Shown: positions 24,187 through 35,384, numbered from the stretch's first letter. The stretch is 64,000 nt of DNA from Pilatotrama ljubarskyi (GCA_022385805.1 MU277702.1:62001-126000); one strand, 5' to 3'. The notes: a model not told the origin generated them from the letters alone. Numbers and translations are program-made.

Positions 24187-26344
24187 GAAGAGGTGCCGCG
24201 GGGGATGGTGGGTGTATGCGGCTGAATTTGACTGAGCAGAGGGGAGTTGTGTACGGTGAGAGATGTCGGCGCAGGAGGGGAGAGAACGGAGGGGAGTGGT
24301 CTCGGACGGGCCAAGTTATATAGCGGGGGTTGTGTCACTGGACGTGACCTGCCAGGACATTGGCGACATCGCCGAGAGCGATCGCCCACCGGTGGCTCAT
24401 CCGGGCGTCTATAGCCTCCAATGCGCCGTGCTCGACCTTCCGCGTTCTTCGCTTCTTTTCGCATGCGATTCCTCCTCTCGGCAAACAATTCCGCCCAGGA
24501 AACAAGCTTTTGCGTCGCTCGCGACATTCGTTCCTCCCTCGCACAGACCGCGCCTGCTCGCCCTCGCTCCCCGTGCGTGCTACCCCGCACACGTGATCCC
24601 ATCATCCATGCTCCGGACCAGGCGCCCCTCCTGAACCTGCTGCACCCCATCATGAGGCGGGGGGGTCCACGTCCAGCGCGGGGTAACTTGGGCCGCATCG
24701 CAATCAGGCCACGTTAAACAGCGGGGGAATGCGAGTTGCCCCAAGGATACGCGCCTCATGCGCCCACACAGGGCCGTTGACCCGCATGTTTTATGTCACC
24801 GCGAGTTTTGTGACCGCCCCGGTGAGGACCAGGCAAACGTTCATCGGCAGCTCAACGGATGGTCAGCTCACCCTCGGATCGGTGCCCGTGTGATGATGGG
24901 CCTCCGGCTCTCTTGCGTTTCGGATAGACGAGGCCAGGCCATCCCGTTCTTCCTCTCAGCATGAGAGGTTGATGCGCTCTTGCATCATCATGGGGTACGC
25001 TGGTGTACATGGCATGCCTGAACTTCGCGAGGTGGGTGCTCGACTCGCCATTGGGCTCTGGCGATCATCGTGTCTAATTGGGTACGGCACCAGTGTCCGC
25101 TGCGACTCTGCTGTTTCTGGGATGCCGTCGACGACCGGGAATAGACCGCTATTCCTGCCCACCCCGTCTCCTCGCGGAAGTACAACTCCTCTGTAGAGCA
25201 GCTCTATGAATAGCGGGTCGCCTCCCGCTGAGTGACATCTTCTGCAACGTCTATTGCGAACGAACGAGAAATTCCCCGTGTATGAAGGATTCTCGTTTCC
25301 CCCCTATATTTCGCCACACCTCCTGTACATGATGCGATATACACAAGGGTTTCGTTCCCCGAGCTGCCTGTCTGATTCAGACTGTTCCATCCGTAGCAGC
25401 TTCGCAGCGGCCCCCCTCACTCCGACCTCGGAGGCACTCCGTGGCAGGTACCATCTTGAATGGACACCGTCACCTGCCATACCCAAGCACCCACCTTCCC
25501 TTCCTCGGCGCCTCGGTCACCTCCTAACCATCCTGCGTCCTTCTCCGCCTGCTATTGGCCGAAGCAAGGCTGTCTGGCCGCCTTCCTCAGAGATTTCAAT
25601 CCGCATCCCATCCGTCAAATTGCCCCCGCATGCGCACGCACCAACGTGCTCCGTCGCACCTTGTTCTGCGCACCTGACGGAACGTGACGTCTGCTGACCA
25701 GTGCCGGGCTGATCGTGTCATAAAAGTGTAATGGGTCGGAGTTCGCGCGCGGGCACGCACTGCGGGAGAGTTGGGCTAGCGACTGTATCGAGCTCCAGCT
25801 GGTGCCGTCCGACGCCCCGAGTGTATGTCGTTTATTACAGGTGTCTTGCGCAATATGTTGCGTGTCTGTGACATAGGCGCCGCATGCGTTGCGCATAAAG
25901 TCAGAGGTCCGCTACGCATGATGTTCAAATGCATCTCGCTGCGTGTCCTACGTAGTACGGACACACATGTGCAACGGAGACGTGCAGTCCGTTCTGTGAA
26001 TGACCGCAGGCAGTCTTGCGGATGGCTCCGCCATTTGCATCTTCGGGGAAACGCACATCCTTGCGAGTGTGGTCCAGACTGGTTCCTTGCGGAGCAATTC
26101 GCACATGTTGTACTGCTTGCCGACGATGCCGCAAGGAGCCAACCGGTGCGGAGCCTTGGAAGGCTCGAGAGCGAGCAAGAAGTACCGTCGACGCATGACC
26201 GGCCGAAGAGTCGAATGGGCCCCAAAGGAAGGCTACGCCCGCCGTATGCCAGACAAGATGTGTACGTACAAGCACAGAGCACAGAGTGTATTTTGAGCAG
26301 TATGTCGGGACCCTGTGGGTAGGCACAGCACCGCTATATCAGTA
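24187..26344. other. 2.2-kb intergenic region between the F-box gene and ERG28
   Basis: Both flanking genes are on the minus strand, so this holds the F-box promoter (near 24.2-24.4 kb) and the ERG28 3' UTR. Short open frames on both strands overlap each other without a family match. No repeats or RNA genes recognised. Confidence 0.4.
24316..24322 (-). promoter_or_regulatory. TATA box of the F-box/LRR gene
   Basis: On the minus strand this reads tatataa within gctatataac, about 130 nt upstream of the ATG at 24186, a plausible core promoter distance for a fungal gene. Confidence 0.5.
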
Positions 26345-27033
26345 CTACGCACGAACATAGAACTTGTATTGGGTGAGCATCCAGATCAGCGAAGCCGCTG
26401 TGAGAGTGCACGTCAGATCACCACGCAAGCTACGTGTATATTTTGGACTCACTGGAGACGACGACAGGGCTCAGGTTGGGCGCGGCCGGACGTGCGGTGC
26501 GGAAGATCATGAGCTCCGAGCCGAAGTGGAAGAACGCGAACAGGTACGTGAATAGCGCCATGTCGTAGATCCTACGTTCGGGGCACGGTCAGCCTCTGAC
26601 TATTCCGCCGGGGGACGTGCACAGCGACCGGCATGGCTGCTTACATCTTGTTCTCGATGTTGTAGGCCGCGTAGAATCGCACGACGGCGGACGTGAGCGT
26701 CCAGATGGCGAAGGTGCGGGCCTGCAGCGGGTTCACTGCATGGGTGTCAGTGTATCGCTCAGCTCGCGTCCCCGACCCTTAGAGTGTAGGGACGTCGCAG
26801 ACTCACCGAAAGCCGGCGCAGCATTGTAGAGCTTCCGCGACGCCGCGACGCTAGTCAAGTTCCCGATCGTGTTCAGCGTCGCTGTAACGGCGACGATGAG
26901 CTGCCACGTCGGCAGCCAGCCGGGGCCCTGCGGGAGGTCTTCACCGGTCGGTCAGCACGTCACGTACGTCTTTCACATTGGCTCATGCGTTCTGAGCATA
27001 CGCACAAGCGGAGAGCGCGGCCAGAGCGGTCAT
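26345..27033 (-). CDS. ERG28: Erg28, ergosterol biosynthesis scaffold protein
   Basis: Small ER membrane protein that tethers the sterol C-4 demethylation enzymes (Erg25-Erg26-Erg27) and interacts with Erg6. Five exons (27006-27033, 26807-26938, 26645-26735, 26453-26571, 26345-26397) join in phase to 140 residues: MTALAALSAYLPQGPGWLP..., NPLQARTFAIWTLTSAVVR, FYAAYNIENK, IYDMALFTYLFAFFHFGSELMIFRT, then SLIWMLTQYKFYVRA. These blocks are diagnostic of Erg28, and the hydrophobic segments fit four transmembrane helices. The first coding exon is only 28 nt; it was chosen because its gtgcgt donor is strong and the join TAC-CTC keeps frame with the conserved LPQGPGWLPTW. Confidence 0.92.
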
Positions 27034-27526
27034 CTGTGCGGCCAGCGGCGGTGGCAATGGCGGCGGCGGTGGTGGGCCACTGGGCGCGTCGCGTCGCGCG
27101 TGCGGTCGAACTTGCAAGTCCAAAAGCGGATCGCGGTCGTTCCGGGGCGGGACCGCTGGCACTCTGTTCTGCATTCCCAGAGTGGGCTTCCCGTGCGCCC
27201 TTCTTTCTCTCAGGCCAGTTCGTGTTCGAACGCGTCGCTGGTGAAGATGCTCTTCATAGTGTCACATAGAAATCCGGACTCTGTTTCTCGAGCAAAGGCC
27301 GCTCCGAGTGCCATATGCTGAGCGATAATCTGGACGTTGTGGCGCAGGGGGAGCAGCCGGAATGACCGACGAGCGCCTCCATCAGACGTTCTAGCGTTTG
27401 AGAGCGCATCCGGCCGGGGTCCTGGTGCCAAGCGAGCGGGCGGTCGCGTCTTTTGAGAGAGAGCCGTCCGGCGCGACGACGGCCTTTGGTTCTGTCATCC
27501 CCGTCGTATGCAACGTCGAGCTCCCC
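27034..27526. promoter_or_regulatory. Divergent promoter, ERG28 and the large disordered protein
   Basis: About 490 bp separate the two divergent start codons. The + frame of the large protein remains open upstream of its first ATG, so part of this region could be coding if an unseen 5' exon exists. No clear TATA or sterol-response element was recognised. Confidence 0.35.
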
Positions 27527-30500
27527 ATGCTCACCTCGACGGCAAACGTCGAACCCCCTCTCCCCCTCGGTGCCGCCTTCACCCGCTCAGACTCTCTTGC
27601 TAGCTCCGTCCGCAGCTCGGGCTCTGGCACGTCGCTCGCCCGGCGCTCACGCACACGCACGCGTTCTGCCGCCCCGTCAAAACGAACGAAGAGCACGGGC
27701 CGTTCCGCAAGCTCAAAGTACGAGTCCGACGCAGGAGAGAGCTTTCTGGACCTCGATGACGCGCCGCCGGTGCCCACGCTGCTGCACGACGAGCCGGAGG
27801 AGATGCGGGCGTCAGATCGGGAGGTGAGACGGGCGAGGCGGCGTTCGAGGACGATTGGACCGGAGGGGCGCACTTATGAGGGGCTCCAGCCGGGCGTGGC
27901 GCAGATGCAGAGGTCGTGGAGTGCGCTCGACATCAGGGATCCGCCCGAGGAGGGCCGTGGCAGGCAGGCAAAGTCAGACACCGGCTCGTTCAAAAGCGTG
28001 CGTCGCATTTTATGTCTTTCTCGCATGCGTGCATCGTCTGACACCGCCGCCCAGCCCAAGGCCCGCTTGCGTGGTCTCAGTCTCCCTCGACAGTCGTTCA
28101 AGCAGAACGCACACTCCGATTCGTCCTCGCAGCCGAGTCCGCAGACTCCGCACAGTCTTGGCGACGGGCCCGCCATTCGCATAGCAGATCCATCCCGCGC
28201 TAACTTCAGGGACTCGATCTTGACGCAGGTTTCTGCGACATCGTCCTCGGTCTATCCTGCCTCGACGTCGGTAGGATCGCGCACCGAGTCGTCATTGCCG
28301 TACACGGAGGACCAGGATGGGGGTGACATGTCATATCCTGATATAGTCTCTCCAGAAAACCTAGAGTTCGATCCGGACGACGTGTCCTACCGCCTTCGCC
28401 TCCTCGTCAACAACAGCTACTTCCTCCCACCTGCGCACGCGAAGCCTACTCCCATGGCGCTTTTCTCCCACTCGCAAGATGCCGCTCAGAAGAGCAAACC
28501 CGCGACGTCTGGATTCCTCGACTTCTTCCGAATAGGCAAGTCAAAATCGAAGCCGACCTCTCCAGTTCCTGGCAGCCCTCCAGCGCTCGACAGCAACGGG
28601 CCCATCTTGCGTACAACGTCGGACTCGCCTTCTGCATCGGGTCTGCTCTTGCGGGTACAGGCTCAAGTTCCGGCACCCATCCAGACTGCCAAGCCTGCAG
28701 GCCCTCCGGCCGCGAGCAGGGTGGTCGTCCTGCGGGAACGCATGGACGATCTTGCGACAGCTGCGAAGGAAGCTGAGAAAGAGATCCGGAGTAAGGCGGA
28801 CGGGCGAAAACCGAAGACCCCGACGACACCTCGGGACCGCTTTGTGGACGATGTCATTGACCCCACTGATGCGGTCGACCTGCCGCCGCCTTCTGCTGAC
28901 GCTTTGTTCGCCGTGCAAGCGTCTGCTATGTTCGGACTGGGCCCTCAAGATTCTGTCGGTGCTGCTGTGCTTGCTGACCGCCTGGTGCCAAGTAGCCCGG
29001 GCATTTGGTCTCTGAGCTCGGAAGAGGAGATTTGGAGGAAGGAGCTGCTACGGGAAGCTGTCAGTCACTCACTTGGGAATACGCCGGAATCGTCGTTCTC
29101 CTCTGGCGACGGCCGCCCGATGCCCATGTCGCCACCGCCCCAGTCAGAAGCTACGTCTCCCACACCTTCAGTCATGGTGGCCCAGCGACGGGTAGGTCAG
29201 CGCATAGTGGAGGACTTCAGCATTCACACTGCTCCATCCGTTGCAAGCTCACCCTCCTCTCCGCCTGCGGAGGTGCAGACAATCCAAGTGACGGCCCCTC
29301 CGGCCAGGGACAGTGTGTACTCATTCACGGAGAAGTCGCCAAAGGCATCGGAGCATCCGCTGCTGACTGCGGCAGATCCACCCGTTCGCGCAGAGACGCC
29401 GGCCCACATGCACACGCCTTTGGCACCTGCACCGCGCAAGCAGCTCGTCAATCCGCTGTACTCCTTGTCCGAACCTGATCTCGCAGAAACCGTGGCGAAA
29501 GCGAGCGATCCCTCTTCGAGCTCTTCGCAAGCGTCGTTCCACACTGTGCGCAAGGCGGCGTCTACGCCTCGGATGTCTGGCTCTGAGGACGGGCAGACGC
29601 AGAGGGCGGTCAGTTCACTGTCTCCTCCGCCCATCCCTGACTACCCTGGCATCCACCGCGGGTTGTCCCCAGCGCCGCGGACGCTAGAAGGCATGCCCTC
29701 CTTCACGACGTGTCACACCGAAAGCGACTCGAGGTACTCTGACGACAGCATGTCGTTCCGAACACCTATGGATACGGATATCGAGATGAGTGGGGCACGG
29801 CCGTCCATGTCCATGTCCATCCCATCCGGGAGACCATCGATATCTGTGTCCGAGTACTCGGTACCTTCCCCGACCGCGTCCGCCTTCCGCGATGCAGTAT
29901 TCGGCAGCTGTCGACCCCCATCCTCCCTCTCCAGGAGGAGCGCCACATCCATCCTTGAACCTATGCGCGCCGAAGTCTCTCGTCCCCCTTCCGTCACTCC
30001 GCGAAGCGCCGCAACCTCGCCTCCTCCTCGCCTCTCCTCGTCTGTGGCCCCAACAGTGCTGCCTCCCCCTCCCCGACCGCCGGCGATCCGCCCGACCTAT
30101 CGCCCCTCGACCTCTACGCGCGACTCGCGATCCCCCGGAACGCAGAGCGGTAACTCTATCATGGTGCCCTCACCTTCGTCCGATATTGCACAGGTGCAAG
30201 AGGTGTCTGTACAGTCCTCGATTTCTTCGTCATCGCCGTCCCCTTCCCCTGGTGGCCTGCTCGCTGCGCGGCGGGGCCAGGGTAGCCCACTCTCCTTACA
30301 CATCCCGACCCAGTACCCGCAACCGGGCATTCGCTCGGCGCCGGCGCCGTCCTCGTCGCCCGACTTCTTCGACCAGATCCAGTCCACCATTTCGAACGCG
30401 ATGGATGACCTTGAGACGTCCGACGAGAGCAGCGATGAGGACGAGCTCTCGCTCGAGGGCGCCGAGCACGCGCGCAGCCGGTATAACCACCCGCCCCCGC

Positions 30501-31207
30501 CGCGCTCTCCGGCAGAGGCAGTCGAGACGGCGGAGGTGTTCGTCGAGCCGCGCACGCAGGCGATCTCGAACCGTGCATCGAGCTCGAGCGCGCGCCCGTC
30601 GATCATGCGCCTCGGCAACCACTCGACGCCGCAGCTCTCGCCCGCGCCGAGCTTCGTCACCGCGGAGCCCGTCCCGCAGTACACGCTCGACCGCAAGAAG
30701 CCGGTCGGGAACGTCGCGAGCATGACGCGCCGCTCGTTCACGTCCGTGCGCTCCGTTAAGAAGGGCAAGGGCATTCTGAGCGCGCCCAAGTCGCCCATCT
30801 TGCCCATAGGGCCTGTGCCGTCGTCGCCGTCCCATTCGTACGCCTTCGGCGCGGGGGTGAGCAGCTCGAACGTCGGCAGCGGTCGAGACGATAAGCGGCC
30901 TGCGACCGCGCCGAGCTCGGATGGGCGGCTGAAGCCCGAGCAGGACGGCGGCAGGCGCGTCCAGCGCGAGTCGATCCAGAAGTTCGACGGGATGCTGCTG
31001 CAGCACCTCGCGGCGGAGCGCGACCGGATCAAGCAGATCACGAGCAGCCTCTCGAACTCTGCCGCGAGCTCGCCCGTGCAGATGCACCCCCCGGGCCACC
31101 CGTTCGCCGACGCGACCGCGTCTACGCCGGCTCCCTCGAGCAGGAATAGCAATGCGGGCGCGAGGGCGAGGTCGCGCTCTAGGTCGCGGCCGAGGGCCAA
31201 AACTTGA
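27527..31207 (+). CDS. Large Ser/Pro-rich, mostly disordered protein of unknown function
   Basis: About 1,207 residues if a 57-nt stop-free intron (27998-28054, gtgcgt...cccag) is removed. I do not recognise the family. The first in-frame ATG is at 27527; the frame is open further 5' without an ATG. Most of the chain is low-complexity Ser/Pro/Thr. More ordered blocks are SYRLRLLVNNSYFLPPAHAK (around 28390), a probable helix RERMDDLATAAKEAEKEIRS (28730), FAVQASAMFGLGPQDSVGAAVLADRL with a following EEEIWRKELLREAVSHSLGN (28905-29080), and a C-terminal helix QKFDGMLLQHLAAERDRIKQ (30977). The C-terminus ends in an Arg/Ser run (RARSRSRSRPRAK). No membrane segment or signal peptide. Such proteins are often phosphorylated scaffolds or regulators, but that is only an inference. 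Confidence 0.8.
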   Translation: MLTSTANVEPPLPLGAAFTRSDSLASSVRSSGSGTSLARRSRTRTRSAAPSKRTKSTGRSASSKYESDAGESFLDLDDAPPVPTLLHDEPEEMRASDREVRRARRRSRTIGPEGRTYEGLQPGVAQMQRSWSALDIRDPPEEGRGRQAKSDTGSFKSVRRILCLSRMRASSDTAAQPKARLRGLSLPRQSFKQNAHSDSSSQPSPQTPHSLGDGPAIRIADPSRANFRDSILTQVSATSSSVYPASTSVGSRTESSLPYTEDQDGGDMSYPDIVSPENLEFDPDDVSYRLRLLVNNSYFLPPAHAKPTPMALFSHSQDAAQKSKPATSGFLDFFRIGKSKSKPTSPVPGSPPALDSNGPILRTTSDSPSASGLLLRVQAQVPAPIQTAKPAGPPAASRVVVLRERMDDLATAAKEAEKEIRSKADGRKPKTPTTPRDRFVDDVIDPTDAVDLPPPSADALFAVQASAMFGLGPQDSVGAAVLADRLVPSSPGIWSLSSEEEIWRKELLREAVSHSLGNTPESSFSSGDGRPMPMSPPPQSEATSPTPSVMVAQRRVGQRIVEDFSIHTAPSVASSPSSPPAEVQTIQVTAPPARDSVYSFTEKSPKASEHPLLTAADPPVRAETPAHMHTPLAPAPRKQLVNPLYSLSEPDLAETVAKASDPSSSSSQASFHTVRKAASTPRMSGSEDGQTQRAVSSLSPPPIPDYPGIHRGLSPAPRTLEGMPSFTTCHTESDSRYSDDSMSFRTPMDTDIEMSGARPSMSMSIPSGRPSISVSEYSVPSPTASAFRDAVFGSCRPPSSLSRRSATSILEPMRAEVSRPPSVTPRSAATSPPPRLSSSVAPTVLPPPPRPPAIRPTYRPSTSTRDSRSPGTQSGNSIMVPSPSSDIAQVQEVSVQSSISSSSPSPSPGGLLAARRGQGSPLSLHIPTQYPQPGIRSAPAPSSSPDFFDQIQSTISNAMDDLETSDESSDEDELSLEGAEHARSRYNHPPPPRSPAEAVETAEVFVEPRTQAISNRASSSSARPSIMRLGNHSTPQLSPAPSFVTAEPVPQYTLDRKKPVGNVASMTRRSFTSVRSVKKGKGILSAPKSPILPIGPVPSSPSHSYAFGAGVSSSNVGSGRDDKRPATAPSSDGRLKPEQDGGRRVQRESIQKFDGMLLQHLAAERDRIKQITSSLSNSAASSPVQMHPPGHPFADATASTPAPSSRNSNAGARARSRSRSRPRAKT

Positions 31208-31964
31208 AGCGGTACTCGCTCGAGGAACTGATGTCGTTTTCTGTTCTCCGTTGACTGCGCGACGTTGCGCTTTGTTTCCTACGATGCTTTTGTCTATAGG
31301 TCGGCCTAATGTTCCGCTAAGCTATCGCTGCTATTTAGTATTTACACCGCTCCGCGCCCCAAGAGGTGCGCGCCGGCCCCCACGTTCCTTGCTATTCATC
31401 TGTCGCACACATATCCCGCTCAAGTTACGTGTACATACCCCACGGCCCATCCCAGTGCTAGCTTGACCCTCGTACACTTCCGCTTCCACCCGCACACACA
31501 TACAGACATACATACGTTTGGATCCATTCATACACCCGCATTCGCGTTACGTCTTGCATTGCATTTGTACATACCCTCTCTTGTTGCCGTTCATACGTTC
31601 TCACCCGTCCTTTGCTGAAGCTCGTATTGCATTCGTCCGCACTGTCGCATACGTTGGTTGGTCCCTTGGGCGTCGATTTGCTTGCGTTCCCGTTCATCCT
31701 GTGATTACGTGTTGAATAACATATCTCTGCACATGGATATCCCCGCATCATCGGTTTGCGTGGCCGCAGAGAGTGCACTCTGCAGAACGGTGGTATTCCA
31801 GCACGTACAAACATGTCAGATATCGTAGTCAAGCAGACAAGCAATAATCGTAAGGAGATCGTTCCAAGTCGTCAAATCCATCCATCCAATCAAGCAACCA
31901 AATCCGCTCCTAACCGATCCTCAGAGCACGAGCGCCCACGCACCACTGGCACGCCCCATCAACG
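31208..31964. other. Convergent intergenic region
   Basis: Between the stop codons of two convergent genes. It contains an alternating cacaca/catacata tract around 31490-31520 and otherwise AT-richer sequence than the flanking exons, consistent with 3' UTRs. No gene supported. Confidence 0.4.
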
Positions 31965-34161
31965 TCAACCCTGGTTCTTCCGCCAACTCTGCAGGCTCAA
32001 TAGCCCCACGACGAGCAACGCGGTCCCCGCGCCCACCAAGCCCGGGATATACAGATACCACGTCCGATCGTCTTCCTCGCCCCCGCCCAGCTCCGCCGTC
32101 GGCTCCGCGTGCACGCTCTCGAGCATCGAGCTCGACAGGTCCCCGTCGTCGTCGTAGCCCTCGTCGCGCAGGGAGGGCCGGGGCGCGCGTCGCCGCCGCA
32201 CAGAAGGGATAGGCGGGAGCGGCGCGTCGGGCGCGATGGACGGCCGCCGGACGTCGAGCGTGGGCATCTCGAGCTGCGCGGGCGTCGTGCGCGAGTGGCG
32301 GTCCCGCTCCCGGTCTCGGTCTCCCCGACGGCGTTGTGCGCGCTGCGGGCGCTGCTCGCACGCCGCACTCGCGCTCTGGCTCTGCACGCGCGGAGGCTCG
32401 GACGCCTGCGAGGGCGAGGAGACGCGCCCGCCGCTGTCGCCGTCGCCATTCCCGCTCTCCGCGCCCGAGTTGTACTCGGACTCCGGTTCGGCGGGGAGGA
32501 GGGGTACGTCGAGCGTCGGGCTGAGCGACCGAGCGCGCTTGAAGAACAGCGCCGCCTGCTCGCGGTCGCGCCGCCACGCGTCTAGGCCCGCCCCTCCTCC
32601 GCTGCCTGCGCTCGTTGATGACGGTCCGGGGCCGGAGACGGCGAGGGGCGCGCGGAGGGCGGAGAGGCCCGCGTAAGACGATGCGAGGAGGGCGGTCGCT
32701 GCACCTTCGAGGTGGAGGAGGCCCGCGGCGAGGAAGAGCTGAGCCAGCCCGGGGGCGCCGCCGAGCCGCGCGAGATAGTATTCTTCCGTTCCCGGGGAAA
32801 TGCTGAGTGAGGGAGGTGGCCGGGGCGGGGGCACGGAGCTGAGTTTGAGGGCGGAGTCGAAGGCGGACGTGGAGGCGAAGGAGGTAGACGTGGACGGGGT
32901 GGGGGTGGGCGGTTGGGCGGGCGGAGCGGGCTTCGCGCGGGAGGATTTGGTGGAGACTGTGACTACAGAGGAGGTGGGCGAGTCGGGGGCTGCTTCTGAG
33001 GACTCGGGTATGAGGGTTTGGAGGGGCAGGTAGTGCGTCGCAAGGCGGATGGCGGCGGAGGGGAGGTGTGCTTGGTGCCATGCGCGACTGCTATCATGTT
33101 AGACGGCATATACGACTGGTAGGAGGAAAGAACGCACATAAAGTATTCGAACGCGTCCTCTTTCGCCTTCCGGATATCGTGCAAGTCGAGCGCGATCAGA
33201 GCCAAGCTCGTCGGGTCCATGTTATACTTCGCCTCCTCCGTCACGCTGGTCGTCCAGGGATACATATTGCTCGGCACAGGGGATATGCTCTCGGGGACCG
33301 GCCCGACGATGAGCGACGGCCATATTACCGACTCGGCCTTCTCGAGATGGATGGTGAGCAGCCGTCCCGCCCCTGTATGCAGAGACTCGAGTGACGAGTA
33401 CGAGGACACATGGCTCATCCGCTGCGCCTGCCGTGCGGGCGGGGAGACGGAGAGTCGTGAGCGGCGCTGGTGCCGAAGGTCGTAGCCGGAGGAACTGAGG
33501 CGCTCGTCGATGGATGAGGAGATGGGAGAGGAGAGGGCAGGCGAGGATAGGACGGCGGAGTCTGCGTCTGAGCCGGAGATGAGACCCGCTTCGAGGGAGG
33601 CGGCGAAGCTGCTCGAGATCTCGGGCTCGGAGACGAAGGCGTAGGAGGACTGCGTGGAGCCACTTGAGGTGGTGGATGTGGTGCGTTCGCGCTGTGAAAC
33701 GCGGGAAGCACGAGGCTCGAGCTGCCAGACGGAGGCAGAGGTGTCGACCTTGCCGTAGAGCTTTCCCTGTAGCACGGATGAGGCCACGGTCCCGGTCAGC
33801 AATCCTAGCTCAGACAAGGGCGCACCTTGACCACTGGTGGCTGTCCCAGGACACCTGCTACGAGATATTCATCTTCGATGATGACCTTGGGGCGCGCCGC
33901 TCGTGAGGCGGGTGCATGCGGGCAAGACACGAGGATAAACTCACGGAGACGTCGTCCTCTACGGTGTCATACGGCAGAAGCAGGAGCACGGTCGCCTATA
34001 TGCGCATCCGTCAGTTGGCCGCGAGCTGCGGCGGGCGTTCTGGACTGACCTGGTCGTGGGACTGTATGCGGTGGATGGGATGAGCTTGGGGCGGGGGCAA
34101 GGAGAGGAGGACGGACCTGGTGCCAGGAGTAGGACTGGTGGTGGTCGTGGAGCCTGTCCAT
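31965..34161 (-). CDS. CS-domain (p23/NudC-like) protein with C-terminal membrane anchor
   Basis: Six exons (34117-34161, 34050-34061, 33945-33995, 33826-33885, 33138-33766, 31965-33087) join in phase to 639 residues. The N-terminus (residues about 9-75) reads SYSWHQSHDQATVLLLLPYD, DDVSVIIEDEYLVAGVLGQPP, then VVKGKLYGKVDTSASVWQLE. This is the CS-fold consensus: Y-x-W-x-Q near the start, the P-x-V/I-x-G-x-L-Y-x-x-V turn and the final W-x-L-E. A Ser-rich linker follows, then a helical block (ALIALDLHDIRKAKEDAFEYF; AWHQAHLPSAAIRLATHYLP), a long disordered tract and a terminal hydrophobic helix YIPGLVGAGTALLVVGLLSL followed by QSWRKNQG, typical of a tail anchor. CS domains usually bind Hsp90 or clients, so this may be a membrane-tethered co-chaperone. 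The second exon is only 12 nt and in frame. The start shares a 185-bp divergent promoter with thiamine pyrophosphokinase. Confidence 0.78.
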
Positions 34162-34346
34162 GGCCCGTGCGAGTCGCTGGTGGGAGACAGCTGCAAGACG
34201 AGTCCATCGTGCCCGGGATCCCCAACTCTTCACCCGAGGACACGACCCTCCCAATGCGGCCTATGTGGCACGTGCCCGCGCTTCCCCGCAGTCGACGCGC
34301 GACGCGTGCGCCTATACAGTAAAGTATTCTCCCTGCAGCTCTCCTC
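34162..34346. promoter_or_regulatory. Bidirectional promoter, 185 bp
   Basis: Only 185 bp lie between the start codons of the minus-strand CS-domain gene and the plus-strand thiamine pyrophosphokinase gene, so both must share this region and their 5' UTRs must be short or overlapping. No TATA box is evident on either strand. A thiamine riboswitch would normally sit in a 5' UTR intron; none was recognised. Confidence 0.5.
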
Positions 34347-35384
34347 ATGGCCTCGGACTCTGGCTCTGCAGCGTATTCGCTCACGCCCTGGGAGGTCTCC
34401 TTCCTCGACCCCCTCCGCGTCCACCGCAACGCCCTCATCATCCTCAACCAGCCCTTCTCCTTCCCCCTCCTCGACCGCGTCTGGCACGCCTCCAGATGGC
34501 ACGCATGCGCAGACGGCGGCGCGAACCGCCTCCACGACCTCCTCGTCTCCCACGATGGCAAAGACAAGCGGCACCTGTGAGTCGTGCTTGCCCTCGTACG
34601 TAACCTCCTGCCCTTCTCTCACCCTGATCGCGTCCTCACCGCACGCGAACTTTGCCTCATAGGTTCACTCCCGATCTGATCAAAGGCGATCTCGACTCCA
34701 TCCGCGACGACGTCCGCGCCTACTACTCGTCTCGCGGTGTGCGCATCGTCCGCGACGATGACCAGTATGCCACCGATCTCATGAAATGCGTTGCTGCCCT
34801 CGTCGAGGACGAGAAGGCTGAGCGGCATGTCGAGGTACGCTCGCCGCTCTTCTGCCCTCAATCAGCGTCGCTCAGCCCTGGCAGCAAAACACGATAGTCA
34901 TCCTCGGTGGTTTCGGTGGTCGTCTCGACCAGACCGTGCACACCCTCTCCTTCCTACACAAGCTCCGCAGGAGTCGAAAGCGCACCTTCGTGATCACGGA
35001 CGACAACGTAGCGTGGCTGCTCGATGCAGTACGTGCATCTTCACCTTCGAGCACCCGTTCCAATGACTGACTCGCGTATCCCATCGTAGGGCGAACACCG
35101 TATCCAGATCGACCATACCCTCTTCGGTCCCACGTGCGGCCTCCTACCCGTAGGTATAGACTCGACCATCCTGACGACCACAGGTCTCCGATGGAACCTC
35201 AGTGCGTCCCCGCACCTCCTCTGCCATGCTAGTGCTGACTCGGAGAACAGCGGAGCACCTATCATGCTTCGACGGCATGGTCTCGACGTCGAATCATCTC
35301 GTACCGGAAGAACCCGTCGTGTCCGTGAAGACGACGAAACCGATCTGGTGGACGATGGAGCTCAGGCCACTCGCGCCTAGGTAG
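34347..35384 (+). CDS. Thiamine pyrophosphokinase (Thi80-like)
   Basis: Transfers pyrophosphate from ATP to thiamine, making thiamine diphosphate in the cytosol. Spliced exons read NALIILNQPF, WHACADGGANRLHDLL (nucleotide-binding ADGGANR motif), LFTPDLIKGDLDSI (metal-binding GDxDS motif), DDDQYATDLMKCV (second acidic D-Q-x-x-T-D motif), VILGGFGGRLDQTVHTL (GGRxDQ signature), then the C-terminal beta-sandwich TPK domain with GPTCGLLPVG and GLRWNL. Length and domain order match fungal Thi80 enzymes. Introns follow GT-AG. The next two genes lie on the same strand. Confidence 0.93.

Noticed and set aside
27398..27526. Upstream extension of the large disordered protein
   Set aside because: The frame is open, but the apparent start is a TTG; the first ATG is at 27527. 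An upstream spliced exon cannot be excluded.
30097..31200. 367-codon minus-strand frame
   Set aside because: Shadow of the GC-rich, Ser/Pro-rich plus-strand coding sequence; no splice context or family similarity.
31921..33081. 386-codon minus-strand frame overlapping the CS-domain gene
   Set aside because: Arg/Pro-rich off-frame reading of the last exon. The frame ending at 31965 joins in phase to the upstream exons and ends in a membrane helix.
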